This document shows positions 46,717 through 55,213 of a DNA stretch of 64,000 nt, one piece after another; the stretch's first letter is position 1; each line of letters opens with the position of its first letter. Under the pieces are notes generated by a model that had not been told where the DNA came from, ran no database searches, and worked only from the letters and a program-made list of their open reading frames with translations. The DNA comes from Cryobacterium flavum (lineage in GTDB: Bacteria > Actinomycetota > Actinomycetes > Actinomycetales > Microbacteriaceae). The translations under genes and the position numbers were made by a program. The stretch is taken from positions 124,001 to 188,000 of the forward strand of contig NZ_FNIB01000006.1 in the NCBI RefSeq assembly GCF_900103805.1, written 5' to 3'.

Positions 46717-48219
46717 GTGCCCAAAATTCTCATTGTTGGTGGCGGCTACGCCGGTTTTTACACGGCGTGGAAGCTCGAGAAATGGCTACGATCCGGCGAA
46801 GCCGAGGTCACCATTGTTGACCCGCTGCCATACATGACGTACCAGCCCTTCCTGCCGGAGGTGGCTGCCGGGTCTATCGAGCCGCGTCACGTGGTTGTGT
46901 CGCACCGTCGGCACCTCAAGAAGACCAATGTTGTCTCCGCCAAGGTTACGTACGTGAACCACGCCGAGAAGACGGCCACGATCACTCCGCCGATCGGCGA
47001 GCCGTACGAGTTCAAGTACGACATCGTCGTGGTCACGGCCGGTGCTGTGTCGCGCACCTTCCCGATCCCAGGTGTTGCCGACCAGGCCATCGGCCTGAAG
47101 ACCGTCGAAGAAGCCGTCGCCATTCGCGACCGCGTGCTCACCAACTTCGACCGGGCGGCTGCCCTGCCGGCTGGCCCGGAACGCGAACGTCTGCTTACCT
47201 TCGTCGTGGTCGGTGGCGGTTTCGCTGGTATCGAGGTGTTCGCCGAGCTGCGCTCCTTCGCCACCTCGCTGCTTACCCTCTACCCGGAGATCAGCTTCGA
47301 AGAGACCAACTTTCATCTCATTGAAGCCATGGGTCGCATCATGCCCGAGGTTTCGCTCAAGACAAGCCTGTGGGTTATCGACAACCTGGCCGGTCGCGGT
47401 GCGCAGATTCACCTCGACACCCAGCTGACCAGCGCGGTCGACGGCAAGATCGAGCTCTCCACCGGAGAGACCTTCGAGACCGACCTCATCGTCTGGACGG
47501 CCGGAGTCATGGCCAACCCCACGATCGTGCGTCACACTGATCTGCCGATCGAAGAGCGTGGTCGTCTGCAGGTTCGTGCCGACCTGCGTGTTGGAACCGA
47601 AGACGACATCATCGCTGACGCCTGGGGTGCCGGCGACGTGAGCTGCGTTCCCGACCTGAGCGGTGGCGGTGTCGGCGGCAACTGCGTGCCCAACGCCCAG
47701 CACGCCGTGCGTCAAGGCAAGCTGCTCGCCAAGAACTTGGTTGCTGTGCTGCGCGGCGAAGAGCCCGTGCAGTACCTGCACAAGAACCTCGGTGCCGTGG
47801 CCGGTCTCGGCATTGGTGTCGGCGTGTTCCAGAGCGGTAACCTCGCCATCACCGGTCTGCCGGCCTGGTTCGCGCACCGCGGCTATCACGGCCTGGCCAT
47901 GCCCAGCTGGGAGCGCAAACTGCGCGTCGTCTGGGGCTGGGTCAACAACGTGTTCCTCGGTCGCGATGTCGTGTCGCTCGGCGCCACCGAGAACCCGCGC
48001 GCTGTGTTCGAAGAGTTCGCGTCGCGTCCGAAGCCGCCGGCACCGGCTGCTGCTGCGCCCGCAGCCAAGGCGCCGACGGCTCCGCGTGCGCCTCGTGCGC
48101 CGCGCAAGCCCACGGTCAAGGCTGCTGCAGCGGATGCCGCCGCTGGCGCCACGAAGGCACCCGCCGCGCAGGCGCCGGTTGCGGAGAAGGCGGCCGCTGA
48201 GGCATCCGCTTCGAAGTAG
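46717..48219 (+). CDS. ndh: Type II NADH dehydrogenase / FAD-dependent oxidoreductase
   Basis: 500 residues from the GTG at 46717 with AGGAGG 10 bp upstream. Two dinucleotide folds: VPKILIVGGGYAGFYTAWKLE (FAD) and TFVVVGGGFAGIEVFAELRSF (NAD(P)H). DAWGAGDVSCVPD and NCVPNAQHAVRQGKLLAKN complete the family pattern. It transfers electrons from NADH to menaquinone without pumping protons. The last 60 residues are an Ala/Pro/Lys-rich low-complexity tail (for example APRAPRAPRKPTVKAAAADA) absent from canonical NDH-2. Confidence 0.9.
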   Translation: MPKILIVGGGYAGFYTAWKLEKWLRSGEAEVTIVDPLPYMTYQPFLPEVAAGSIEPRHVVVSHRRHLKKTNVVSAKVTYVNHAEKTATITPPIGEPYEFKYDIVVVTAGAVSRTFPIPGVADQAIGLKTVEEAVAIRDRVLTNFDRAAALPAGPERERLLTFVVVGGGFAGIEVFAELRSFATSLLTLYPEISFEETNFHLIEAMGRIMPEVSLKTSLWVIDNLAGRGAQIHLDTQLTSAVDGKIELSTGETFETDLIVWTAGVMANPTIVRHTDLPIEERGRLQVRADLRVGTEDDIIADAWGAGDVSCVPDLSGGGVGGNCVPNAQHAVRQGKLLAKNLVAVLRGEEPVQYLHKNLGAVAGLGIGVGVFQSGNLAITGLPAWFAHRGYHGLAMPSWERKLRVVWGWVNNVFLGRDVVSLGATENPRAVFEEFASRPKPPAPAAAAPAAKAPTAPRAPRAPRKPTVKAAAADAAAGATKAPAAQAPVAEKAAAEASASK

Positions 48220-48226
48220 CTTTTCG

Positions 48227-48267
48227 GTAGGTGCTGCCGGGCGGTATTCGCGCTCGGCAGCACCTAC
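48227..48267 (+). terminator. Terminator after ndh
   Basis: GTAGGTGCTGCCG / CGGCAGCACCTAC, a perfect 13-bp stem with a 15-base loop, starts 8 bp after the stop. The T tract is weak. Confidence 0.75.
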
Positions 48268-48292
48268 GCTGTAACTGCCCGTCACCGGGTAT

Positions 48293-48369
48293 GCCCCCAT
48301 AGCCCAATTGGCAGAGGCAGACGACTTAAAATCGTCACAGTCTGGGTTCAAGTCCCAGTGGGGGCACCA
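48293..48369 (+). tRNA. tRNA-Leu (anticodon TAA), short variable loop
   Basis: Acceptor GCCCCCA/TGGGGGC, discriminator A and an encoded CCA. Anticodon stem GACGA/TCGTC holds loop CTTAAAA (anticodon TAA). T arm CTGGG-TTCAAGT-CCCAG. The variable region is only five bases (ACAGT), unlike the long arm expected for tRNA-Leu. The 3' half is duplicated in degenerate form at 61512-61535, and a tyrosine integrase remnant follows immediately, so this is the probable island attachment site. Confidence 0.9.
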
Positions 48370-48404
48370 CGAGAATTTCTACTCTGATCTAGGATTTAAC
48401 TTGG

Positions 48405-49049
48405 TCACCGGGGCCTCAGTACCCTGATTGCCCACATTCCGCCCACACTTAAAATCATTCGGGCCTGATCGAGGGCCACTGCGACGCTGTTCAGGTCGTC
48501 GTCGAAGAGCTCCGCGTACACGTCGAGGGTCATCGCGGCCGAGGCGTGGCCGAGCATCCGCTGCAGCGCTTTGACGTTCGCGCCGGCGGACACAGCCAAG
48601 CTCGCGGCGGTGTGCCGTAGATCGTGCGGCGTGACGCGCGGGAAAGTCGGATCGACCTCCCGGGCGCGTTTGAGGGCGTAGACCAGCCAGCCGTCCCGAG
48701 CTGACGGGGTGCGCTGGTGCGACAGCCCGTTGCCAAACAGGATCTGGTCAGGTGTCTTGTCGGCGCAAAGCAGTGCCAGGCGGTCCGCCAGGAACGGCGG
48801 GAACGGAACCGTGCGTGCCTCGTGCGACTTGGGCGTGCCGAGGAGAATCTTGCCGCCGACCCGCACGGCGTTCTCCCGTACCGCCAGACGCCTGCGGGTG
48901 AGGTCCACGTCTCGCACCCGTAATCCAGTCACCTCACCCCAGCGCAGGCCGGTGTAGGCGAGGGTCAGTATGACTGTTCCGTGCGTCGTCGCCGAGGTTG
49001 CGAGCAGGTCGACCTGTTCGTGTGAGAGATACGTGTGCGGTTTCTTCAA
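48405..49049 (-). pseudogene. Truncated tyrosine recombinase (phage-type integrase)
   Basis: 214 residues covering only the catalytic domain. Arg of TGLRWGE, HDLRHTAA (HxxR), LGHAS (His) and the nucleophile Tyr in TLDVYAELF are all present. The N-terminal arm- and core-binding domains (about 170 residues) are missing, and the open frame begins at a TTG codon, LKKPHTYLSHEQVDLL, that corresponds to mid-protein of intact homologues. It ends 36 bp from the tRNA-Leu, the usual place for a tRNA-integrating island. It is probably a non-functional remnant. Confidence 0.85.
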
Positions 49050-49206
49050 CCGTAGGCTTCACCGAGCCTCAGATACCTCTCACCAACCGAGTTCAAGCAA
49101 GCCCGCTACGCGGCCCTCAACCGAGAGCCGCAATCCGCATAGGAGCGGCAGCAAACCTGGGGCGATTCAGCGAGGGAAACAACGCCGGAAACACCGTTTA
49201 AGAGAC

Positions 49207-49238
49207 AACCCCTCGAAATTCGTGGCGTCGAGGGGGTT
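49207..49238 (-). terminator. Terminator of the dab operon
   Basis: On the minus strand AACCCCCTCGA and TCGAGGGGTT pair (10 bp, one bulged C), 22 bp after the last stop of the operon, followed by a T-containing tail. The remaining 49050-49206 stretch shows nothing I can name. Confidence 0.65.
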
Positions 49239-49259
49239 GGCCTGGACGCGGGCGTCGGG

Positions 49260-50099
49260 TCAGGGGTTGCAGTAGTCGCACCAGGTGGGGTCGGCGCGAG
49301 TGTTGTCGCGTGAGACTCTGCTCCGGTGGTCGCATTTGCCGCAGGCGTGGATGTCGGCGGCGATGACGCGGGTCGGGGAACCGCATTGGGAGCAGGGGAG
49401 GCCGTGTTCGACGTCGACTTGCCCGAACCCGGGGGTCTGACAGGTGGGGCATTCGGTGGCGAGACGTTGGGCCATTTGGGCGCAGAGGGTTCGGATGGTA
49501 TCTGCGCGGGAGGGTGCGTGGTGCGCCCGGTAGTCGGGTAGAACGATCACGGTGGACCCATTCTTGAGCATTGCCTGAACGGTCTGCTCAAGCTGGTCAA
49601 GGTCCGTGATGTTTTTGTGGGCGGTGGTTAGGGCAGCTTTCGTGCTTTGCACGATCACTCCTTGGGCGGGGAAGCCTAGCGCTTCACCGTAACGTCGGGC
49701 TTGGGGTGCCGCGGTGATGGTGTGGCCTCCGGGGATGGGGGAGGTGGTGCGGGTGCCTTCAATGAGTTCCAGTCCGAGGTCGTCGTCGATGAACAGCAGA
49801 ATCTCCATGTGCTCGACCGGCCCGAAGGTTGCGCTGAAGCTTCCCTCGGAGGCAAGACCGAGGGTGCTGCTGGCCATTTGCATGCCGAGGCGAGCTTTTA
49901 CGCGGGCGGCAGCTCTGGGGGTGAGGATGCGGGGGATATCGCCGGCGAAGGTTCCGAACTGGTCGGTGTCCAGTCCTTCGGGGGCGGTGACTGTCGCACC
50001 GAGAACGTCACGGAATGCGTCGCGTGCGAGGTGTTCTTTGCCGTGCATGGTTGCGAAGGTGATGTGGCGGTCTTTATAGTGCGTGGGGCGGAGAGTCAT
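49260..50099 (-). CDS. DUF6671 zinc-ribbon protein in dab operon
   Basis: 279 residues. The N-terminal part (MHGKEHLARDAFRDVLG; LDTDQFGTFAGDIPR; TLGLASEGSFSATFGPVEHMEILLFIDDDLGLE) matches DUF6671. The C-terminal 64 residues hold four CxxC pairs (CPTC, CSQC, CGKC, CDYC, ending CNP), suggesting two zinc sites. It is cytosolic, with no signal or membrane segment. Its ATG overlaps the stop of the PII-like gene, so it is the last member of the inorganic-carbon uptake operon. Function unknown; a zinc-delivery, nucleotide-sensing or enzymatic role are all possible. Confidence 0.85.
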   Translation of the reverse strand: MTLRPTHYKDRHITFATMHGKEHLARDAFRDVLGATVTAPEGLDTDQFGTFAGDIPRILTPRAAARVKARLGMQMASSTLGLASEGSFSATFGPVEHMEILLFIDDDLGLELIEGTRTTSPIPGGHTITAAPQARRYGEALGFPAQGVIVQSTKAALTTAHKNITDLDQLEQTVQAMLKNGSTVIVLPDYRAHHAPSRADTIRTLCAQMAQRLATECPTCQTPGFGQVDVEHGLPCSQCGSPTRVIAADIHACGKCDHRSRVSRDNTRADPTWCDYCNP

Positions 50100-50413
50100 T
50101 GGAAGTACTCGGGGCGGGAGACGTAGGTGTCGGCCACGAACATGACTCCGCTGGAGGTGCTGAGCAGCTCGCGGATGGCGTCGATGAGCTCGCCGGATTT
50201 GCCCGGGGGAAGGACGGTGATGAGCATGGTGAGGGTGTCGTATTCGTTGAACAGCAGGGCACCAGAGTGTTGGCCATGGTGGCCGATGCCAGACACCCCG
50301 GATACCGAGGTGTAGCCGGTGGCGCCGGCGGTGGTGATCAATTCGCGGATGGCGGAAGCGTCACGGGCGGGCACGATCACCTCCAATCGAGTCATCTGAG
50401 TCAGGTTGTTCAC
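50096..50413 (-). CDS. PII-like signalling protein of the dab operon
   Basis: 105 residues from the GTG at 50413, which overlaps the dabA stop (GTGA). The beta-alpha-beta ferredoxin-like pattern RLEVIVPARDASAIRELITTAGATGYTSV, a T-loop-like GVSGIGHHGQHSG and a second half TLTMLITVLPPGKSGELIDAIRELL are characteristic of PII/SbtB-type proteins. The canonical uridylylation Tyr of GlnB is not evident. PII-like proteins next to bicarbonate transporters gate uptake in response to adenine nucleotides; this role is inferred here from context. Confidence 0.82.
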   Translation of the reverse strand: MNNLTQMTRLEVIVPARDASAIRELITTAGATGYTSVSGVSGIGHHGQHSGALLFNEYDTLTMLITVLPPGKSGELIDAIRELLSTSSGVMFVADTYVSRPEYFQ

Positions 50414-52848
50414 AGTGAGGTCCCTTCCGTGGTCGAGTTTGTCGGTTTCCACCCGTAGGCGCCGTACTGGTGCCAGGGTTCGTGGGCGGTGCTGCGGGCG
50501 GTGAGGGTGATCCAGTCGTTGTCGAACAGGTTCCTCAGCACCTGGTTGCGGGAGATGATGACACCGATCCGCTCCAGGGGTGCCTCGATGATGACGGCCA
50601 ACCGCATCGGCTCATGGAAGAGTGTTGTGCCGACCCCGACCGATTGCCAGGGCAGCCCGCGCCGGAGGTCCCCGGCCTGACCGGCGATCACTCCGATGGT
50701 GCCGATGGCGTTGTGAATGGTTTTCGTGCCCGCACCCAAGGTGTCGGGGTTGAGCGCGGAGAAGTAGTACTGGTGGTTGATCCACTGCGCGACCACAAGG
50801 GGGGCAGTCATGATTGTCTCCAGCGCGGTCCCGTCCGGGTCGAGGGAGGTGTCGTAGGAGTGCAGGAACACGCGCCGGCCGAGGTCGATCCCGCGGGTCA
50901 GGGTGCGGGAGCCGATGACCATAGCGGCGTTGCCGGCGAGCCCGAGCTCGGGGTACACCTCCGCCCAGTCATACGCCCGCGCCCGCACCCGTGCTGGGGA
51001 CTGCCTCCTCGTCGCTCCCGGAAGATCTGCCGCGCGCTCGTTCAGGAGCGCTAGTCCAGCGTCGTAGTGCAGCTGATCAAACTGGCTAGTCAGGCCGCGG
51101 TGGGTGTCGGGGATGAGGTGATGGTCGAGCAGGGTGATGGTGTCGCGGGTGGTGTTGTGGTCGGCTGCGACGAAAACCGTGTCTTCCGGGATGTCGATTC
51201 CTCGCAGCATCAGCAGCGCCCGGACGGCCGGGTCGTTGAAGATTGTTGCGGCGGCGCGAGCGTTGGCAGCGCCAGGGTTTCCGCCACACGCGCCGCAGTC
51301 CAGGGCGGACTGGTAGAGGTTGTTGGCCGACTCGGAGGAATGTCCGGCCAACACCACCAGTGGTGCGAAATCGGTCATTCCCATCATCCTTACGGCGGTT
51401 TCGGCGATGCCGGCGCGTTCCTCGAGCGTGAAAGCGTCCGCGATCGTCACAGCACTATGCAGCGGAACTGAATGCCAGCGGTTCAGTCGTCGATGCAGGC
51501 TGGGTGCAAAGGTGCGTAGCATGCTGGTTGGACCGTAGAGCCAGCCGGCCGTTTCCGCGAACGCGAACGGGGTTGCGGTGCTGGAGTCAGCGTTGTGCAC
51601 GGCCCGACGAAGCGCGTCCCGGGCACGACCGCGCGCCACATACTTCTCAGCGTGAACGGTGTCGGTCGGGTCCTCAGTGAGAGTGTGACGTGGCGTGAGC
51701 AGAGCGGGCAGCGAGTTGATGCTCCCGCGGGCGCTGTATCGGGCGAACCGGACGGGTACCCCGAAGAACCCGGCGAACCCGAACGTCTCCACCTCGTCCG
51801 TGATTTCTAGGTGACGTCGCATGCCTTCCGATCTGGGGTCGATGCACATCACCACCTGAAATGTGGGCCGCACTCCACGAGTCGAAGTCGCCGGGCTCAG
51901 GGACCGGATCAGGGTGGTGCGGTAGTGCAGTTCGTAGGCTTTCTGCCAGGTGAACGGGTGCTCAGTGATCGGGTGGTGGGCCAGCACGCGGGCAATGGCC
52001 GCCACGGCTTCACGCGTGGGTCGTTCACTGAGGCGCGCGGTGAGCTGTTCAGCCCGCTGCCAGAGCCCCGCCCGCTCATCGGCTACGCCAGCGGGCGACG
52101 GCAATGCTGCCACTGGGAGGGTGAGCACTGCTCGTAGGACGAACCGGCTGGCGAGGTAGGAGGTCAGGTCAATATCGCCGTGCTTCTCTGCCCGCCACTT
52201 GATGTAACCGACCCATCCTGGCTGGTGCTCCAGTTCTTGGGCGAGGGTACCCCGGATCAGTTCTGGGGCGATGGCGAGCCGGGCCAGCGCCCAGTCGAGG
52301 GCCGCGTCCGCCTGCACTGGTGCTTCCCGCAGGGTCCGTCGTGCGGCCCGAGGCAGACAGGGGTCCCGGAGGGCCAGGCGGCGCCAAGCCCCAAAGAACC
52401 CGTCTCCGATGTGAGGCATTGGCCACAGCGGATCCGGGGTCAGGCCCGCGGGCAACCATGCAGCCAGATACTCATCAAGCCACCGCGTCGAGCGCGAAGG
52501 TGCGGACGGTGTCGGGATCGGAGCCCACGAGGCGGTGGTCATGTCGAGGACGGCGACTCGAACGGCGGGGACCGTCTGCCCGTCCACGCTGAACGTGGCG
52601 GAGGAAAGTTCCGGGATTCGTTCGCTGATTGCTTGGGCAAGGTCGGCATCGGTAATGCGGCCCTTCCTCAGATCCTCCAAATAGTCGTGCTGATCGCGGG
52701 TCAGCGCAACCCCAGCCGCGGTGACAGTGTGGAAAGGGTTGGCCTCGTGGCCGGCCAAGGGGTTCACGGCGATGAACGACTCCACCGGCCACCCGGACAC
52801 GATGTTCCGGGCGGCAGACGCGATCTGCGCGCGAAGAATCAAACTCAT
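50410..52848 (-). CDS. dabA: Inorganic carbon transporter subunit DabA (DUF2309)
   Basis: 812 residues from the ATG at 52848 (overlapping the dabB stop); an upstream in-frame extension is not homologous. DabA is a beta-carbonic-anhydrase-like subunit that, with DabB, hydrates CO2 vectorially using an ion gradient. Zinc ligands are visible: Cys335 and Asp337 in VVMCIDPRSE, His503 in VVLAGHSSESANN and Cys518 in ALDCGACGGNPG. The His-Cys spacing (15) equals that of the characterised Halothiobacillus protein, where these residues bind zinc. VNPLAGHE near the N-terminus is also conserved. No carboxysome or RuBisCO gene is in the window. Confidence 0.94.
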   Translation of the reverse strand: MSLILRAQIASAARNIVSGWPVESFIAVNPLAGHEANPFHTVTAAGVALTRDQHDYLEDLRKGRITDADLAQAISERIPELSSATFSVDGQTVPAVRVAVLDMTTASWAPIPTPSAPSRSTRWLDEYLAAWLPAGLTPDPLWPMPHIGDGFFGAWRRLALRDPCLPRAARRTLREAPVQADAALDWALARLAIAPELIRGTLAQELEHQPGWVGYIKWRAEKHGDIDLTSYLASRFVLRAVLTLPVAALPSPAGVADERAGLWQRAEQLTARLSERPTREAVAAIARVLAHHPITEHPFTWQKAYELHYRTTLIRSLSPATSTRGVRPTFQVVMCIDPRSEGMRRHLEITDEVETFGFAGFFGVPVRFARYSARGSINSLPALLTPRHTLTEDPTDTVHAEKYVARGRARDALRRAVHNADSSTATPFAFAETAGWLYGPTSMLRTFAPSLHRRLNRWHSVPLHSAVTIADAFTLEERAGIAETAVRMMGMTDFAPLVVLAGHSSESANNLYQSALDCGACGGNPGAANARAAATIFNDPAVRALLMLRGIDIPEDTVFVAADHNTTRDTITLLDHHLIPDTHRGLTSQFDQLHYDAGLALLNERAADLPGATRRQSPARVRARAYDWAEVYPELGLAGNAAMVIGSRTLTRGIDLGRRVFLHSYDTSLDPDGTALETIMTAPLVVAQWINHQYYFSALNPDTLGAGTKTIHNAIGTIGVIAGQAGDLRRGLPWQSVGVGTTLFHEPMRLAVIIEAPLERIGVIISRNQVLRNLFDNDWITLTARSTAHEPWHQYGAYGWKPTNSTTEGTSL

Positions 52849-54299
52849 GACACAACTCTCTGAACACTCGGCGGGCGGGATACGGTCGTCGTCACAGCGC
52901 GGGCATAGACGAGATTGCGGAAACCGGTGAGGCACTGGGTGCTGGCAAGCAGTTGCACGCCCAGCAGACTGAGCCCCGGAAGTAGCAGCAGCCATGCGGG
53001 GGCAGCAGTGATGGAGAAGACCGGCTGTAAGGCAGCGGTGAAAGTGTGGAGGAACGCGACGTAGCCGACCAGGAGGAGCACTGTCGCGCCGACACCGGAC
53101 ACGAAGGTGCGGAGCGTGAAGTGAGTGATCAGGGCGGAAGCCAGGGCGACGGAGGCGGTCAGGGAGACGAAGCCGAGCAAGCCGATCGTTGCCGCTGAGG
53201 CTGTGGGCGCCAGGACCAGTTTTGCGGCCAGCAGCGTGCCGCCGGGCACGAGGACACCCACCGCTACCGCGATGCCGTAACTGACACGGGTGCGAGGTTT
53301 CGGGTCAGGTAGGTCGCGGCTGACGGTGTGTTGGGTGATGCCCGCGCCGGCTCCCAAGAACAGTGCGGACTTGAAGAGGGAGTGAGCGATCAGGTGGAAG
53401 ATCGCGGCGGCGAACAGCCCGAGGCCGCAGGCCATGATCATGAATCCCATCTGCCCCATCGTCGAAAACACCAACCGACCCTTCACGTCCGCACGCACCA
53501 ACCGCACCGCAGCAGCGTAGGTGAGTGTTGTCGCTCCCACCAGAAAAACGATCGTCATGACCGAGGCGTGCAGAGCAATGGCGGGAGCGAACCGGAACAA
53601 CAGGATCGCGCCTGCGTTGACGACACCGGCGTGCATCAGGGCGGACACAGGAGTGGGTGCCGCCAAAGTGAACGGCAACCAGCCGTGAAAAGGGATCTGG
53701 CTGGAGCGTGCGAACGCACCTGTCGCCAGCAGCCCGGCCACGATCACCTGCACCGGCACCGGCAGGCCCGTGACCACAGCACCCAGCCGGGCCCAGGACA
53801 GGTCCCCGCCACCCGCCACCAGCAGCACCACCACCGCGGACACGAACGCGGCATCGGCGAGGATGAACCTCACCGCGGTGGCCCGCTTCCCGCGCCGAGC
53901 CTGAGCTAGCGGAAAATACGTTCCCAGCAGCAGTACCAACGCCGCTCCCGCGCCGATCCACCCGACTGCAAATACCGCGACGGAGCCTGCACACACCATC
54001 AGAACGGTGAACCCTGTCAACAAGGCGGAGGCGGCCACAAACCAGAGCTGGCGTGAGTCGCCTCGAAGGTAGCGGATCGCGAAGCTCTGGATCAGGGCGC
54101 TGAGGCCTAGCACCAACGCCGATAACACCACCGCCAGGCCATCCACCTGCAGCGTCGACCGCTGGATCCCCACGCGCAGAGAGCCCGAGGAGAAGATGAC
54201 CGGAATGGCAACGACCGTGACCAAAAATCCGACCCCCATGACCACCGCTACGAGACGTGCGACCACCTCCGCCGGCTGGTTCAGTTGGTTGCCGTTCAT
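52845..54299 (-). CDS. dabB: Inorganic carbon transporter subunit DabB (NuoL/Mrp-like membrane protein)
   Basis: 484 residues with about 13 hydrophobic helices, of the proton-antiporter family (NADH dehydrogenase subunit 5-like). RSSQIPFHGWLPFTLAAPTPVSALMHAG (199-225) is the family signature, and HLIAHSLFKSALFLGAGAGI another. In known DAB systems this subunit carries the cation flux that drives DabA. It is the first gene of the operon, with a 4-bp overlap into dabA. It is shorter than NuoL (about 600), as expected for DabB. Confidence 0.93.
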   Translation of the reverse strand: MNGNQLNQPAEVVARLVAVVMGVGFLVTVVAIPVIFSSGSLRVGIQRSTLQVDGLAVVLSALVLGLSALIQSFAIRYLRGDSRQLWFVAASALLTGFTVLMVCAGSVAVFAVGWIGAGAALVLLLGTYFPLAQARRGKRATAVRFILADAAFVSAVVVLLVAGGGDLSWARLGAVVTGLPVPVQVIVAGLLATGAFARSSQIPFHGWLPFTLAAPTPVSALMHAGVVNAGAILLFRFAPAIALHASVMTIVFLVGATTLTYAAAVRLVRADVKGRLVFSTMGQMGFMIMACGLGLFAAAIFHLIAHSLFKSALFLGAGAGITQHTVSRDLPDPKPRTRVSYGIAVAVGVLVPGGTLLAAKLVLAPTASAATIGLLGFVSLTASVALASALITHFTLRTFVSGVGATVLLLVGYVAFLHTFTAALQPVFSITAAPAWLLLLPGLSLLGVQLLASTQCLTGFRNLVYARAVTTTVSRPPSVQRVVS

Positions 54300-54300
54300 A

Positions 54301-54405
54301 CCCGCCCTTCATAACACGTAACATAAAACACGATAAATATAACACGTGTTGTGGATCGGAAATCAGCAATGGGGAAAAGCGGGTCCCGTGGGGGACAATG
54401 ATTTG
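54301..54405. promoter_or_regulatory. Divergent dab/regulator promoter with three phased AACACG repeats
   Basis: A strikingly AT-rich patch in high-GC surroundings. AACACG occurs at 54313, 54327 and 54341, an exact 14-bp period; the last copy is part of the palindrome AACACGTGTT (54341-54350). TATAAC- and TAAATAT-like hexamers overlap the repeats and could serve as -10 boxes. Probable operator of the divergently encoded winged-helix protein at 54406. Confidence 0.6.
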
Positions 54406-54834
54406 ATGACGCACTGGACGTTTCTGACCAATCACGCGCACGTGCTGCTGTGTGTGGCCGATAACCCGAACGTTCGGCTGCGGGACGTGGCAGTGCAGGT
54501 CGGCATCACCGAGCGGGCAGCGCAACGCATTGTCACCGAGTTGGAAGAGGCCGGCTACCTGGAGCGGGAGCGAGACGGGCGGCGCAACCTCTACCGCCTG
54601 AACACGGCGATGCCGCTACGGCACCCGCTGGACCGCGACCACCGCATCGGGGAACTGCTTGCTTTTCAAGCTCTACGGCCCGCCGGCACGACCGGGCTGC
54701 CTCAGGACTCCAAGGCCCAGGCCGAGCAGGTCCGCTCGATCGCCGTCGATCGACTGGGCGCGATCCTCTGGCACGCCCCTGCAGAGGTCATGGCGCGCCT
54801 TGACGACGCATTGCGTCTTCACTTGCAGCTATAG
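54406..54834 (+). CDS. Winged-helix transcriptional regulator divergent from the dab operon
   Basis: 142 residues from the ATG at 54406 (ORF continues upstream but the MTHWTFLTNHAHVLLCVADNP start is family-like). Helix-turn-helix: VRLRDVAVQVGITERAAQRIVTELEEAGYLERERDGRRNLYRLN (about 25-68), a MarR/ArsR-type fold with wing. The C-terminal 70 residues have no recognised ligand domain. Divergent placement with phased repeats between the genes points to control of dabB-dabA-PII-DUF6671. Confidence 0.82.
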   Translation: MTHWTFLTNHAHVLLCVADNPNVRLRDVAVQVGITERAAQRIVTELEEAGYLERERDGRRNLYRLNTAMPLRHPLDRDHRIGELLAFQALRPAGTTGLPQDSKAQAEQVRSIAVDRLGAILWHAPAEVMARLDDALRLHLQL

Positions 54835-55213
54835 AGAAACTGCCCTCCACGGCGAGATCCACTCCCGGACGTTGGGGTGTCCGTTGACCGTTCGGCTTAC
54901 GGTCGGTGGTGGGTGGTGGCATTCTTCAACTCTGGCTATCCATAGACAAATTCGAGGATGATCGTTTGGGGGAACGGATGAGTGTGAATTGCTTGTATTT
55001 CAGGTTTTTCTCCTGTGAGATCAGTCGTGTGTGTTGGCAGAATTGTGTGCACCGGTCGAAGTGAACTTTCTGTCTGATGACCATCTGCCTACGGATCTGG
55101 ATCCGACCATTCAGGCCATCAAACCGACAACAGTCCCTCTGGTTAGAGTAACGAGGCCCTACCATTCTGGGATACACGAGTAAATCGTTCGGGGCCAAGC
55201 CTGGGAGGGACCA
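54835..55213. other. 379-bp stretch without a supported gene
   Basis: Lower GC than the surroundings. A small GACCG-N9-CGGTC hairpin near 54890-54910 may terminate the regulator transcript. A 90-codon minus-strand frame has no recognisable family. GGGAGGGA immediately precedes the next gene. Confidence 0.4.

Noticed and set aside
48405-49049. Functional integrase
   Set aside because: Catalytic residues are present, but the N-terminal DNA-binding domains are missing and the frame starts mid-protein.
54926-55198. 90-codon minus-strand ORF
   Set aside because: No family, atypical composition for this genome, and no ribosome binding site of note.
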